Positions 10,934-21,545 are shown, counted from the first letter of the stretch. The stretch: 64,000 nt of DNA from Phymatolithon calcareum (GCA_977006965.1 OZ345365.1:372001-436000); one strand, 5' to 3'. The notes: generated by a model not told the origin, from the letters alone. Program-made: numbers and translations.

Positions 10934-11327
10934 CTAGGGATGACATCAGGCTGTATGTCTTCGATGGAAATGACTTCGAGATTGCGAGGGAAACAAGTGG
11001 AAAATAAGGATTTCGTACGAGTGTCCCATCAAAAATGTTATGTCATCCCTGGGGATGACATAGAGCAATCAATATTCTATGTCATCCCTAGGCATGACAT
11101 AGAAGCAATCAGTTCCAAGAGAAAGCCGATGTCTACCCCCTCAGCCGGTTGACAAACTGGACAGTAATGCGCGGAAGCAGAGCGTTTCAAATGGAGGAAA
11201 TTCGCTGCATGGACCGAAAAAGTTGGCAAAATTCACTAAATCGGCACCCCTTGCAATAACTACTACTCGTTATGATACACAGAGCACTCCACAGAAATAA
11301 ACTTATCAAAAAAATAATATTTATTTC

Positions 11328-11930
11328 ATGCGCAACTCGCTATGCTTCAGCTCCTCGTCGCAAGTAGCATCTCCGTCATCGCAGGCGGTGAGGTCAATTA
11401 TCATGGACTGGGCCGCTTTGTCCATGTGTTTTCGCTTCAACAATATTGCGGATGTCCGGCCTGGCGCGTGTCTGCGAGAAGTGACCGTTGTTTCCGCACG
11501 AGGAGCCGTGACGGGACCTCATTTTGGACGGGAAGTAGGGCCTCTTGCGCTTGCGGTCCAGCTTAGCGACAAGGTCAAACGGACCAAATCATCCTGTACT
11601 AGCTGTTAACCAGTGACTGCAACACGAATGATGATGCCCTCTTGTTGCTTGGCCCACGTTATCAATAGCCATGCGTCCCACACCAGATCTTGTTTCACGG
11701 GTCGAACGCGGCTCGATGCTGCGCCAAGCGTCTAGAGCAGTACAAAAGTGCAATGACAACGTGGCTACATGGCCGCTGGTGCTCTTCAAAGTGGTGACAA
11801 GAGCATGTAGCGTGGTAGTCGCTGTTAACTACCACAGGGAATGCTGTCACTTGGCTGCTAACAACAAACCTCAGCATGTCACTTTCGATGACCTCCCGCT
11901 CCACAAGCAGCTTCTCCGCTCAGAGGATTT
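11328..11930 (-). pseudogene. Mutator-like (MULE) transposase C-terminal remnant
   Basis: On the reverse strand 11904-11695 reads a SWIM zinc finger, CSCHHFEEHQRPCSH (C-x-C...C-x-H), typical of the C-terminal part of MULE/FAR1-type transposases. After frame breaks, 11560-11430 reads a basic stretch RKRKRPYFPSKM and a knuckle-like CGNNGHFSQT, also usual at MULE C-termini. The DDE catalytic part is absent and frames are broken. No TIRs were found at its borders. Confidence 0.65.
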
Positions 11931-12079
11931 TTCCTGGTGCTTCTTGCAGCAGCAAGGCGTGAGGAACTTTCCTGTCGATATGCCTTGCCAATAGACGTTT
12001 TGTGGGCGATTAAGAGGTTGACAACGTCATCTTACTCCAGGGCAGTCACCTACACTTAGCACGAGCTCCTTCTTCTCCA

Positions 12080-12420
12080 TGAGTTCAGACGGTTCGGGCG
12101 AAAGCGTTGCGAGTTAGCTCAGCAATCGAATGCGACGAGATGCGGAGTACTTTTCGTAGCGGATTAGTAGTGTAAAGATAAGGAAGCTGATTGAAGATAT
12201 GGGTAGTCAAGGAGCATGGGCAATTGGATCACTCAGCAGAACCCTGAAGAAGCCTAAATGGACCCCTACCGAAGAGAATGAAGTGGCGCGAGCCATTGAC
12301 GTGATATTATGCAATTCTAAATAAGATAACTGACAATTCTCGATGCTAAACGTGCCGACTTTCCTCAAGTAGGGACACATGGTACCTTCACAATAAATCC
12401 TCTTAACGTGTAATGATAAG
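12080..12420 (+). pseudogene. Conserved 3'-terminal ORF fragment, copy 1
   Basis: The + frame ends in SQGAWAIGSLSRTLKKPKW...TEENEVARAI and a stop near 12321, followed by a 3' UTR-like segment with ACTTTCCTCAAGT and AATAAATCC. The same protein end and the same 3' UTR occur on the - strand at 38290-38520, and the UTR alone at 37185-37235. This is the end of an unidentified transposon or gene family. Upstream codons contain stops. Confidence 0.5.
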
Positions 12421-12839
12421 CGGCTGTCTAGCTGAAATCATAACGAGTAGTAGTATTTGTAAGGGTGCCGATTTAGCGAATTTTACCACCTTTTTCGGTC
12501 CATGCAGCGAATTTCCTCGAAAATATTCGTATGCGTTTCCCTGGTGGGATTCAGTACATGTTCCTTGCATAAGGAGCCACGCTGGCCTTGGCTATATCTG
12601 AAACCGCGAGAATCATGCGCCTAGCAGGAGTATCGACATCTGCTGCAGTCGATGAACGTTGTTCGTTGCTCCGGAAAGATGTGAATTAAGCTTTCGCATA
12701 GTTCGAAGGGAAGTCTACCTGTTTCTGGTTGACAATCTATGGCCTACGAAATAGTATCAGACCGGATTCTTGAACGACATACTACAGTTGATAAGGTGCT
12801 CACAAGAGAGTAGGATGGCCATCACCATTAGGGCCATGC

Positions 12840-13642
12840 CATTGTGCACTCTTTAAATTGCTAATTATCCCAAAATGGGAGTATGCGCTACACGTTACTC
12901 CAATGACAAATCGATTGCTCTCGGCAATCGAGTCGGCAGAGGGCTTGTTCTAAAAGAATGTTTTCGGAAAGTATGCCGAACACTGCCGGGACCGAATGCG
13001 AGTTCTGTGCCGACTGGGACCACCAAAGATGAGGAGACGTCATCAAGCAGAAAGGTTTGCATTAAGCCTGATAGAACACAAAAAGCGCCTTCAAGAAACA
13101 GAAGAGTACTTTGGAAGAGATGAGGACGTAAAGGAAGCAATGAAGGATATTGAATATCTCAAGATTTATGAAGACCTGCGACAAGCCCTTCAGAAAGCCC
13201 AGGAGGGATCTGTCATGAAGAAGAGGAGGAGAGAAGAAACAATTAAGGTATGGTTAAAGGAAGAAGAAGGTAGGTCGATGAAGATTCTTATTGAAGGCAA
13301 GCTACCAGGGATCCTTTACATAGGAGAAAGAACGACACGTTTAAGGTGCCTAAGGTTGACATTCAACCGAGCGCCCCTTTGGAAGAAATCAGTATTGGGT
13401 GTCTACTGTTTGACTACCGCGGTGGTCGAACTAATCGCCTTACAACGTACTCTAGCGTCGTCGAGTATGAGTACAGAAATTGAGTTACAGTGCAAGAGAC
13501 TCACAGGAGCTCTTGTTGGGAGAGAATTACGAATCAAGAACGTTTTGAGTAGCCAGAGGACATTAGCTTAGAGAATATCGCAAGAGCTACCGCGTTACTC
13601 CAAGGTGAGGCTTTGGGAGCTCTTAAAATTAAATCATCAAAT
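12840..13642 (+). mobile_element. LINE L-C, 5'-truncated
   Basis: C-terminal part of a non-LTR RT ORF. An early segment is frameshifted (WEYA.HVTPMT near 12880); an open stretch at 12996-13571 begins MRVLCRLGPPKMRRRHQAER and is rich in charged helix. It ends near LSSQRTLA* and is followed by a 3' UTR with the tail AAATCATCAAATATCCCC. Nearly the same protein segment recurs at 49391-50083, showing a conserved C-terminal domain after the RT. The 3' part belongs to the inverted duplication. Confidence 0.8.
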
Positions 13643-13776
13643 ATCCCCAATGTATCACTGTAAGGCAGAACATTTCTTTTGCTCTGCAGCAGTTGTTGAT
13701 CTGCGGACCGTTCTGGAACTCGATGACGGTCGCAATTTGACGCGGCAATCTGGGGGTCTCGATTGTACAAGGTGGC

Positions 13777-14955
13777 CTACGACAATATCACGGCTGTGTC
13801 ACCACTAGCCCAATTCAAGTAGAGCCGGATGCGGAGCACATACTTGCGGGTGTGAACCAGCCGCGTGGTAATCTTCGCATTGAGACTTGTTCCACTGTCG
13901 TCGTCCCCTGCGACGAATTCCATTTCGCCATTCACCTCTTCGAATAACACCATCACTGCGTCAGAGTTGCCGAAAGTCTGGATCGTGTATTTGTCGGAGC
14001 GATCGACTTCAATAGCAAAGTTGCTTTGCTCGCCGGGGCCAATCGACATTTTCTCCAAGATGGACGGCTCCAGCTTCTTATACTTGGCCTTGTTGAGCGG
14101 CGGGTAGAACTTGCGTGCTTCCGCCTTGTCGATGTCGGTAAGTCCGTCAGAGGGCCGAAGGCCTTTGTTATACTGGGCAGGCTCGGTGATCATCCCCGCC
14201 CCAAAGCCGTAGTGCATGATCGAATTGGGGTCCCAGTTCGAGCCCGCAACTTCCTGCGGAGACAGTTTGCGAAGGATGTTTTGGAACGTTCTTTCGCGGG
14301 ACCAGTTGTTCGGCGGGCCGCCATACGTGCGATACACGGCCTCTTCGGCCCACACGATCCCCGAAAACGGATTTTGATGCTCGTGCTTGAACCCTAGGGT
14401 ATGGCCAATTTCGTGGATCGGGGTGTCCAGTCCGCCGCCGCGCGGGTCTTGGGTCAGGTCCCACCCGAAATTCATCGTCCGCTCCAGTCGGCCTGGAATG
14501 TCTACCACGTCCCTGCCCACGTAAGACCATGAGCCGTCGCCTCTCAAGAAGCCAATGCGGACCTGGGCGACGTTGATGTCAGTGACTTCCTCGAATTCGA
14601 TCCCGATGCCTACATCCTCCCACGCCTTAAAAGCCGCTCGGACGAGGTTCTCGTTGCTCGGCACGCCTTTGAACGGGCCACTGTCGAACATGTAATACTT
14701 GAGCTTTGTGCCGTTGACCCATTTCTTTCCGATGAGGCGAATCAGCCCCTCTCGGCAGCTCGACACACCAGGCGCGAGCGGCCGCTCGGGAACCTCGGGC
14801 AACGTGCACGAGCCCAGCCCGAAATCGTTGCTGAAGGACGGCCCATCCGCACTTTTAGGTGGGACGCCGCCACCTTTGCTGGCCAACTCAAGTTTCTCGA
14901 CGCGATTCAAGATCGTGTTCAATTGATCATGAATTGATTGCGATTTATCAGCCAT
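13777..14955 (-). CDS. Bacterial-type metzincin zinc metalloprotease, copy 1
   Basis: A 392-residue protein. Residues 1-25 form a short heptad-like helix; a linker follows, then the catalytic domain at about 65-290 with the zinc motif HEIGHTLGFKHEH (His181, Glu182, His185, His191) and the Met-turn SIMHY (245-249). This places it in the astacin/matrixin-like metzincins, which hydrolyse peptide bonds with Zn. Residues 300-392 resemble the bacterial pre-peptidase C-terminal (PPC) beta domain (DKYTIQTFGNSDAVMVLF, DDDSG). No signal peptide is obvious. Relative to copy 2 it has N13, K34, C67, A203, R370 and I390. It is GC-rich against AT-rich flanks. AAGGAG lies six bases before ATG. It looks intact. 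Confidence 0.9.
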   Translation of the reverse strand: MADKSQSIHDQLNTILNRVEKLELASKGGGVPPKSADGPSFSNDFGLGSCTLPEVPERPLAPGVSSCREGLIRLIGKKWVNGTKLKYYMFDSGPFKGVPSNENLVRAAFKAWEDVGIGIEFEEVTDINVAQVRIGFLRGDGSWSYVGRDVVDIPGRLERTMNFGWDLTQDPRGGGLDTPIHEIGHTLGFKHEHQNPFSGIVWAEEAVYRTYGGPPNNWSRERTFQNILRKLSPQEVAGSNWDPNSIMHYGFGAGMITEPAQYNKGLRPSDGLTDIDKAEARKFYPPLNKAKYKKLEPSILEKMSIGPGEQSNFAIEVDRSDKYTIQTFGNSDAVMVLFEEVNGEMEFVAGDDDSGTSLNAKITTRLVHTRKYVLRIRLYLNWASGDTAVILS

Positions 14956-14961
14956 TATAAA

Positions 14962-14967
14962 CTCCTT
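14962..14967 (-). promoter_or_regulatory. Shine-Dalgarno-like AAGGAG before protease copy 1
   Basis: AAAGGAG lies six bases upstream of the ATG. It also supports MADKSQ as the ancestral start. In this copy an upstream in-frame ATG is followed directly by TAA, so no N-terminal extension is possible. Confidence 0.5.
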
Positions 14968-14969
14968 TG

Positions 14970-15618
14970 CAACAGGAGGAATTAGAAATGTCGTTCTTAA
15001 TCGCGTAAGGTAACTGAGAGAGGTTAATCGAGGAGTTGGCGGACCGTTTGCTGCCCTTTACATTTAGCTATTCTACATCAAGATGGTTCTTATAATCCTT
15101 TTCGAGTGGCCTAAGTAAGCACAAAAAAGTAGCTAGGCTAAAATGAGATCTGCGCAGGGAATAGGCCATATAAAAGAACAATATAATACTTCACGGATCA
15201 TTCCTATTCTATATGTGCGTATCTTATACCACTCGCAACCTATATTATTGATTCAAAACGCATTGGGTGCGAGTACAATCCTAAGTAAAAACAAGAAACG
15301 TAGCTAGGGTAAAATGAGATCTCCGCAAGGAATAGTGCTAACTATTGCGCAACTTCAATACGAACCTAATTTTGCAATCAGAAAAGATTTAATTTTATCA
15401 ATTTGCAAGTGATATGTCTCGAGAATCCCGCCCTTCACAAACGGTCTTTTGGATCGACAAGTAGGGCATATAAAAGAACAGTAAATCCCCCATAGATCAT
15501 TTCTATCCTATATGTACGTATTGGTTTTAAACGCATTCGGTGCGAGTACAATCCTATGTATGAACAAAAAGCGTTGCTAGGGTAAAATGAGATGTCCGCA
15601 AGGAGTAGAGTTAACTAT
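14970..15618 (-). repeat. Tandem promoter-like repeats upstream of protease copy 1
   Basis: About two and a half units of roughly 290 bp. Each has GGGTAAAATGAGATC near one end, a GTGCGAGTACA block, and a TATA-like run (CTTTTATATGCCC on the gene-sense strand). They correspond to 23455-24130 in the other arm and lie where a promoter for the protease should be. Confidence 0.6.
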
Positions 15619-15807
15619 ATTTCGGTATGATACAGGCAGGAATGTTGAGGTCGCCGGTTCGAGTCCTGTCACAAGCAAGAGTTGAATTAACGTTCCGCAA
15701 AGGGCACACGGATGTCGCCGTGGAGTGGTGTGCAGCAGTACTAGCGCGAAGCAGATACGCGAGTACCAGGAATGGATCCATATCAGGAACATTTAGAGGA
15801 CCCCTAG

Positions 15808-17452
15808 TGTCTATGTGACGAACACCCTCAATTGAGGGAATTTCCCTCAATTGAGGGTGGATTTAAAAGCTCAAAAACGTTTGTGAAAAGAATGCGGAAC
15901 AGTTTTTTAGCGCCAGATTCGAAAAGCTGACCTTTTGTTCTTGGTGGGGAGTACCCCTTTTACTACCTTAAAACCGCGTCGTTCGCCGGTAGGAACGAAA
16001 ATCTGTTGGTCACTCAGAAAAAACACATCTGCCATGCCTCGAGAAAAAGACCCGCGCCGAGTGGTCGGTGCAGCCGTACACACCAAAGCAACATCATTAA
16101 CAAGTCTCGCAGAGTGCTGCCGACTATACGGAGCTTTTTACAAGTCAAAAAAGGTTAACGGCACTGTTCAAGAGGTGCACGTTGATGAAATCAGGGTCGC
16201 TCGAACACGTCACTTCGCTCGAAATGGGTCCTTGTTCAGAAACCAATCGAGAAGACTAAGATTAAGACTATCAAGATTGTTAATGTCAAGGCAGGGAAGG
16301 CTGAAGAAGGCGCTCATTCCTCTCGAATGGTTGTATCGAGTCCCAGCAGGCAAAATTCTGTACCTCGAACGCCGGCTTACAGTACTCGCGGTCGAACATC
16401 TTCTTCGCCAAACGCCGAGTTCCCCGTTCAGTATGAACCACACTCTCGACAGAAGGCAACACAAACCTACCATACAGTCAACAGGAGCTCTGAACGCCCT
16501 CTTGCGGGCTCTCTCGCCTACAACCTGCATGGTTCTTGGGAAAATAATGGCAAGAGGAGCTTGATATCATTGCACGAGACTGTGCGCAGAGTATATTTGC
16601 TCATGAAGTGCCACGGTTCGAGCGCCAAGTTCTATCTCCAGTTGGGGGAAGGATTCCCGGTCAGTTCTGGAAAGTTCGCACTATAAACGGAGAAGTTATA
16701 TCCGAGAATGGTGGCATCGGGTTCCACACACCGTACGATTCCTTCATGACTATGTTTCGCCGAGTGCACCTGCGAACAATTCTTGCTTTGGCATCCGCTA
16801 AGCTGAAACGAATAGGAACAATGGAGGCTAAGATATTCGGAATACTCGTCCTCATGAGTTGGGCGCAAAGAGATTTATGGAAGTCTTCCATGGGGAACAA
16901 GTATATCCTCGCTCCTTCATTTTCAAACAGTGGGATGACCACAGCCAGATTCTCCGAGTACCTCCTGTGCGTCACATTCACGGTGTAACCAAGTGAACAA
17001 GGGACTATGTTGTCCGTACAGTATCGGTAGGCGCTCGTTCAGCAAGGCGCCATGTCCCCCCGGATTCATTTTGCCTCGCGCAATATTCATCGATGTTCTT
17101 TGCTCCAAGGGCGGTGTCGAAACCCACTTAACTCCCCCGAAGATAGAAAGTAAGCCACAAGTGGCATGATGACTACTTTAGCGGTTCAAAACAACTGCAG
17201 AGTCTGACAAGTCAAGGAATTAACCCTCGTGTTCTCATCATGTTATGGACTTGCTGGCGCCGCAATCAACATATGTGGCACTTCAACTGGTAGAAACTGT
17301 TTTGCTAAGCATGTTGAACACATCCATGAGCTTGATGCGTTTGATGAGCCTAATAATGAGTAGCTTTCGTTGGCAAAAAATAAATGATTCTCATTCCCTC
17401 AATTGAGGGAAAAGTGCCCCTCAATTGAGGGAAAATTCCCGTCACATAGACA
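15808..17452 (+). mobile_element. CTAG-flanked DNA transposon, copy 2
   Basis: A 1,645-bp element with perfect 13-bp ends TGTCTATGTGACG / CGTCACATAGACA and flanking CTAG (15804-15807, 17453-17456). Each subterminal zone has two copies of the CCCTCAATTGAGGG palindrome. It is inserted in the SINE at 15619-17520. It lacks about 220 bp relative to copy 1, mainly in the 3' half. Confidence 0.9.
15935..16988 (+). pseudogene. PiggyBac-like transposase remnant, copy 2
   Basis: Three overlapping frames (15935-16564, 16327-16686, 16608-16988) make up one decayed protein. It has a basic N-terminal region with NGTVQEVHVDEI and KTIKIVN, a Ser/Arg-rich linker, and a final block EAKIFGILVLMSWAQRDLW followed by NKYILAPSFSNSGMTTARF. 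The last block is the part that resembles DDE_Tnp_1_7. It stops at CVTFTV before any catalytic acid residues, so this copy cannot encode an active enzyme. Confidence 0.5.
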
Positions 17453-17576
17453 CTAGATGTTGAATAATGTACACTTTGTGTAATTCGAATAACCTGCAAT
17501 AAACAAACAAACAAACAAACTATCGCACAACATCAATTATGAATCTAATTTTTCAGTCAGAAAAAGTTTAATTCTA

Positions 17577-17879
17577 TCAATTTGTAAATGATATATCTTC
17601 CGGCCCTTCTTTTTGTGACATCCGTTCTTCCACTGTGTCCTCTATTGGGTGCTTCTTCGACACCTTATCGTCTTCCGCTTGTTTCAGTGCTTCTTTGGAG
17701 TCCTCCTCTTCTCTGACATTCTCAATATCCTTCGTTGCATCGGCCAGATCCTGTTCTCTTCCTTGGTATTCATCTGCATCCTCCAAGTACTTTTTGCGTC
17801 TGACTAGACTCCTAGCGAACCTTGCAGTCTGGTGTGCTCTCCTTATCCTCGGGCTGGAGAGTCGGCACAACACACGCAT
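17577..17879 (-). mobile_element. LINE C-terminal fragment (L-C/L-D related)
   Basis: The reverse frame starts MRVLCRLSSPRIRRAHQTARF and runs through a charged helix (DLADATKDIENVREEEDSKEALKQAE). This is the same domain as in 12996-13571, but divergent. It starts exactly where the inverted-duplication homology ends. Confidence 0.7.
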
Positions 17880-17992
17880 CCGTTTTCTCTAATGTTCAGC
17901 GCACTTTCCAAACACGTACTTGTAGAAGAGGCAACCTCCAATCGCTAAACCACATTTTTCTTGATTTCGCCGTGGATGTGAAAGGGTAAAAG

Positions 17993-18075
17993 TTACCAAC
18001 GCGTCTGCTGACAGTCTAGCGTCACCAGATGCGTTGGTAAAGTGCCGCACTTTAACCACTATACCACAGGTGGAA
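17993..18075. repeat. tRNA-like foldback
   Basis: An imperfect inverted repeat, TACCAACGCGTCTGCTGAC against its inverse. On the reverse strand it is preceded by GTGGTATAGTGGTTA, which looks like a tRNA D-arm/A-box. No B box is present, so it is a tRNA-like relic at most. Related pieces sit near 49268. Confidence 0.35.
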
Positions 18076-18080
18076 CGTGT

Positions 18081-18741
18081 CCCTCTTAAGCACCGCCTGA
18101 GTGAAGACTGTGCTGGAAGCAGCTATCGGGAGTTTCGGTGCTGTAAAGCGAGATATGCCAATGCTACTTGGCACCTTAAGGCACTGCACCTCTTATATCC
18201 CCGGACAATGACAGCGATCCACTGCGACTCGTTTTCAGGGATGCATCACTGCGTCCTCGTTTTCGTTTCGAGACGAACTAGTTTCAAATCGTTATATGCA
18301 CTTGCTAGCTCACAAACCCAATAAACGATGTTCATGTTTATCCTGACGTGCATCAACAGGAGAATTTGCTTCGAAAAAAGTATGAACATCGAGTTTTTGA
18401 TGATAGTTAAACTTGCTGTTCTCATTGTGAGGACCACAAGGCCTCTAATAGCAGGGCGCTAAATTTCCTTCTACAGCACACTACTCGTTATTGAGCCAAT
18501 TGCACGTCAAAGAGCAGTGGTGGTTTCGCGACAAGTGAGTCACAGTGGACGACCATAAATTGAATTGCAGGAACCTATTTTAAAAGTGACTGCAGCAACC
18601 AAGAATCTCCACTGATCTCTTTCTAGTCCCATTATGACCCTGGACCTGAGCAGGTAAAAGATGAATATCACATTGGTGCACGCTTCAGCTCATCATGAGC
18701 TGCAGAGTATCATACAGCACCCCTGTTTCCATATTCCGGCA
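18081..18741. other. No recognisable gene
   Basis: No coding, TIR or RNA structure recognised in this stretch. Confidence 0.4.
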
Positions 18742-19356
18742 AAGATTAGCTGATTAGATTATGGCAACGTGGCCGCAAGCGATAGGTTATATTTCGCAGA
18801 AGTGGATCATGCGAGCACTACTCGCAAGAGAGGACCATCAACGGATGAGCGCGCTTTTTCCAGCCCGGAACGCACGGCTGATTGAAGCCCGAGCTCGCCA
18901 GACAAGGTACTCGCCTCCGAGAACGTTCCGCTCACGTCCATCGCTATTAGACACGACAAAAGACGCCAGCCACACCTCCAAGTCTTCCGCTGCATTTGTT
19001 AAATCCGTCCAGCGCACAACGGCTACATCTATAATTTTCGCGGGCAACTTTCAAAAATCAGGAAAGCCACGGGCGTGAGCTGTGCACATTTTGTGCACAG
19101 CGCACAGGCAAAACTCGAAAACCTACTTCTCTCTTAGTTTTCTCCAGAATGCGAATCCTGCAACGAGAGGCTTCGCTACATTATGGTCCATAATGTACGC
19201 GAGCTGTAAGCTGAATTTTTTCTATCAATCGGCTACGTTTATGATACATTTCGACCTGTCTTCTCTGCTTCATACGGACGCCACATAGGCTTATCATTAA
19301 AATTCGGTACAGTATGACATCTCGCCTGCTTTTGTCCCCCTTCTAACATTCCCCTG
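18742..19356. mobile_element. TIR DNA transposon, copy 2 (left end missing)
   Basis: Homologous to 2160-2795 through the right TIR, which ends TAACATTCCCCTG at 19356. The left TIR and about 280 bp are missing, so it could not excise by itself. Confidence 0.75.
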
Positions 19357-19813
19357 GTAAGAGCACGAACTGAATGCCAATTGAGAATCAAACAAATGAG
19401 ACAAATAGAACGCTAGAAAACGCTTCGGCTCCCCTTATTAGATAAATAGGTTTTATTTGAAGGAGTCCCTTCTTGCTTTAGGAAAACACCAAACAAGCGC
19501 TCACTGAAGTGGGTCATCGAATTCTTATTGCTGTTGAACCTGAGAGCCTGCTCTTTCCCTTGTCCCAGTCAAGATCTTCCGTTTTTGTAATGCACGCAGC
19601 CGCGTGCAGCGCAGGACCCACCGATTTGTTGCAAGGGGACGCGCCCGGCGAGGAGCGTCGAGAAGGCAGAAAAGGCACTCGGGGGTTCCGTCTTGTAAAC
19701 GAATCCACTTTGCTCTACCTTAGGGACCATCACTCTGTTGATAACTGGTACCTTTTATTTCCCTACGCGTGCACTCTGCCTTGGTATTTATGCACTTTTG
19801 GCTAGCCGACCGA
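19357..19813. other. No recognisable gene
   Basis: Unassigned. Short frames on both strands lack domain signals. Confidence 0.4.
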
Positions 19814-19899
19814 TTACGTGTATATCGCCCACCAGGACACAGACGGCAGTGCATGAAACGTGCAAAGTGCTATGTAGTCTAATGTTACTAGTCTTTCAA

Positions 19900-20417
19900 A
19901 TCTAAACCCGTGATATAGATACCGCGCTTGGTAACATGCATTTTCCTTTTTCGGGTCGCAGAGCCCAAGCAATATCCAAAGACTCAACTGCTGCGATTCC
20001 ATTGCGTGTAAATCACTGGGGGTTACAGTTTCTGCGCACCAAATGAAGAAAACTGTCCCGCCCGCTGTTATACAGCTGCCCGAATTCGGATGCCTTTTCC
20101 TCTGGCGACTGTACGCCGCACAAATCGGATCGTGATACTCATGGTGTTCATAGTAGATGATCTGTTTTGCAATAATGCTATCGGCTCTCTCGTGTCTCTT
20201 GTATCTATGCGCTGTTTTTCGAGTCGGTTGTAGCATACAAGAGAGCTAGTTCCTTCCTCTGAGTAAAGAAAGGTGGGAGTTCTTCGAACTTCGACTCGAC
20301 CGATTGCATCGAGCAAGCGCATGTTCGCCTGACAATCCCTTCGACTACGTGGAATCGGAGCTCTTCCCAAACTTCTTCAGCGCAACCGTATCCTCGTGCA
20401 AGCCAGTACAGCGACAA
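19900..20417 (-). pseudogene. Unrecognised conserved fragment, paralogue of 36730-37164
   Basis: The reverse strand reads ESKFEELPPFFTQRKELALLY and, after a frame change, KRHERADSIIAKQ. The ORF at 36730-37164 has QKKFDQLPPSFSQMKELVYLY and then KRHDPIIMKQ. The shared module and spacing show a repeated protein family, probably transposon-borne. Function unknown. Confidence 0.45.
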
Positions 20418-20714
20418 TCGCGCTCAAGCTCCCCTTTGCCCCTTTTCGTGTACTCGCTCCAAATTGAAAGGACGAGACAAGGTCGCCGCTTCAAGGACGA
20501 CATCGTTCTTTTCACCCTTTCCCTTCTTCTAGTCCATCTCTTCGTTCGTACCGAAAGCGTCGTGTAGGCGTATGTGCGGATATCGACAAGCTTATTTCTC
20601 TTCGTCCAAGAAGGCTCGCGCTTGTGTTCGTTGCACTCGACAGAGAGAGGGTTCCCGCAAAGTTGTCCGTTCTTACCATCGTCACGGGCTCAAGGACTGA
20701 CGAGGACAAAATTC

Positions 20715-21545
20715 ATATCCATATATAAGGCCCTGCTCCAATGTCGATGGGAATACGCACAGCACCTAACGCCGTGTTCGAAGTCCATTCAAGCGCATGA
20801 GGATCAGATAGAATGATTGTACTACTCCCTAATATTTGGCCATTTTGCTAAGCGGAATAATGATCGAATGCGAACGCTATGCAGAATCACACCACCAGAG
20901 CTGAGGCACAAGATATTAGGAGAACACTTTGCGCTGCGACTCCTGCATGCAAATCGGAACCTCGAGAGGAGGAAGAAGTTCGAGGGCAAGGATGAGGACT
21001 TAGCACAGGCACAGAGGGATATTAGATACCTCGAAGAGCACGAACTGTTGAAAGTCCCAGCGAAGAGGGCTGTGGAAGGAAAGGTCACCCACAAGGATGA
21101 GAAACTGCGAATCTATTGGGCAAGGGGCGAGACGGAGAAGGCCAAAAAACGTAAAATCGCCGTGGATATGAGCGAGAATCCAAACCCCGTAGTCCAAATC
21201 AAGTCGAGAAAACACAGACTTCGGGGAGTCAAATGGTTTTTCGGCCGCTTCCCTCCGCGAAATCCTTCGGGATATATCGACAACTACGACGAACTGGCAG
21301 CAATGCTGCTGGAAACCCTTCAACTCAACCTAACGCAACCACAGATGAATGATAGAACATAAGAGGAATTCAAACAAGCGATGGACAAATTAATGATTCT
21401 AGAAAGCGAGATGCAAGAGGAGATGATGGTGTGATGATGTAAGCGATATGCTGCAGTCTTCCCTGGAAGGGTTACAGCGCAATGCGAAGCTGCTCTGGTG
21501 TCGGCGTGCGACGGCGCTGAGGGCTTCTAAACAAAAACCTACAAT
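20715..21545 (+). mobile_element. LINE L-E, 5'-truncated
   Basis: Starts in the RT thumb region (IYKALLQCRWEYAQHLTP), has one in-frame stop near 20814, then an open frame to 21362 (MRTLCRITPPELRHKILGEHF...). The charged C-terminal domain is homologous to but distinct from L-C. The 3' UTR ends GAGGGCTTCTAAACAAAAACC. The same 3' end is found on the - strand at 23266-23380. Confidence 0.7.

Larger units (their letters stand above)
10044..11155 (+). repeat. Interspersed repeat R1, copy 2 (two nested MITEs)
   Basis: Matches 5640-6160. The acidic + frame is open here from MEKTTHDPAATG to LQRT, where a 449-bp insertion interrupts it. A second, 90-bp insertion follows. Removing the two insertions at their flanking duplications restores the arrangement of copy 1, so the copies date the insertions. 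The open frame suggests the ancestral R1 encoded a protein of which about 80 N-terminal residues remain. Confidence 0.75.
15619..17520 (+). mobile_element. tRNA-derived SINE interrupted by a DNA transposon
   Basis: The SINE proper is 15619-15807 plus 17457-17520 (about 253 bp). Its head contains a pol III B-box-like GGTTCGAGTCC at about 15656 within a tRNA 3'-half-like context. The body shares GGGCACACGGATGTCGCCGT with a second copy at 37604-37797. The tail is AATAAAC followed by (AAAC)n. The right arm of the inverted duplication (about 23642-23650) lacks it, giving the empty site and a short duplication AACTAT. Confidence 0.75.
13307..17596. repeat. Left arm of large inverted duplication
   Basis: Inverse of 23555-25933. 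It includes the LINE 3' end, the protease gene and tandem promoter repeats, and continues at 17521-17596 after an insertion of SINE plus transposon (15619-17520). Only six residues differ between the two proteases, so the duplication is recent or homogenised. Arms without insertions are about 2.4 kb. Confidence 0.85.

Noticed and set aside
14026-14530. Antisense ORFs of 120-123 residues over the protease
   Set aside because: They are frame shadows of a GC-rich gene and occur identically in both copies without domain similarity.
15650-15685. Functional tRNA gene around GGTTCGAGTCC
   Set aside because: Only a 3' half with a B-box-like motif is present and no cloverleaf can be completed; the body matches a second SINE copy.
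17500-17520. CRISPR or satellite array from repeated AAAC
   Set aside because: It is a simple (AAAC)n SINE tail.
18030-18075. Functional tRNA gene on the reverse strand
   Set aside because: An A-box-like segment is present but no B box or acceptor pairing.
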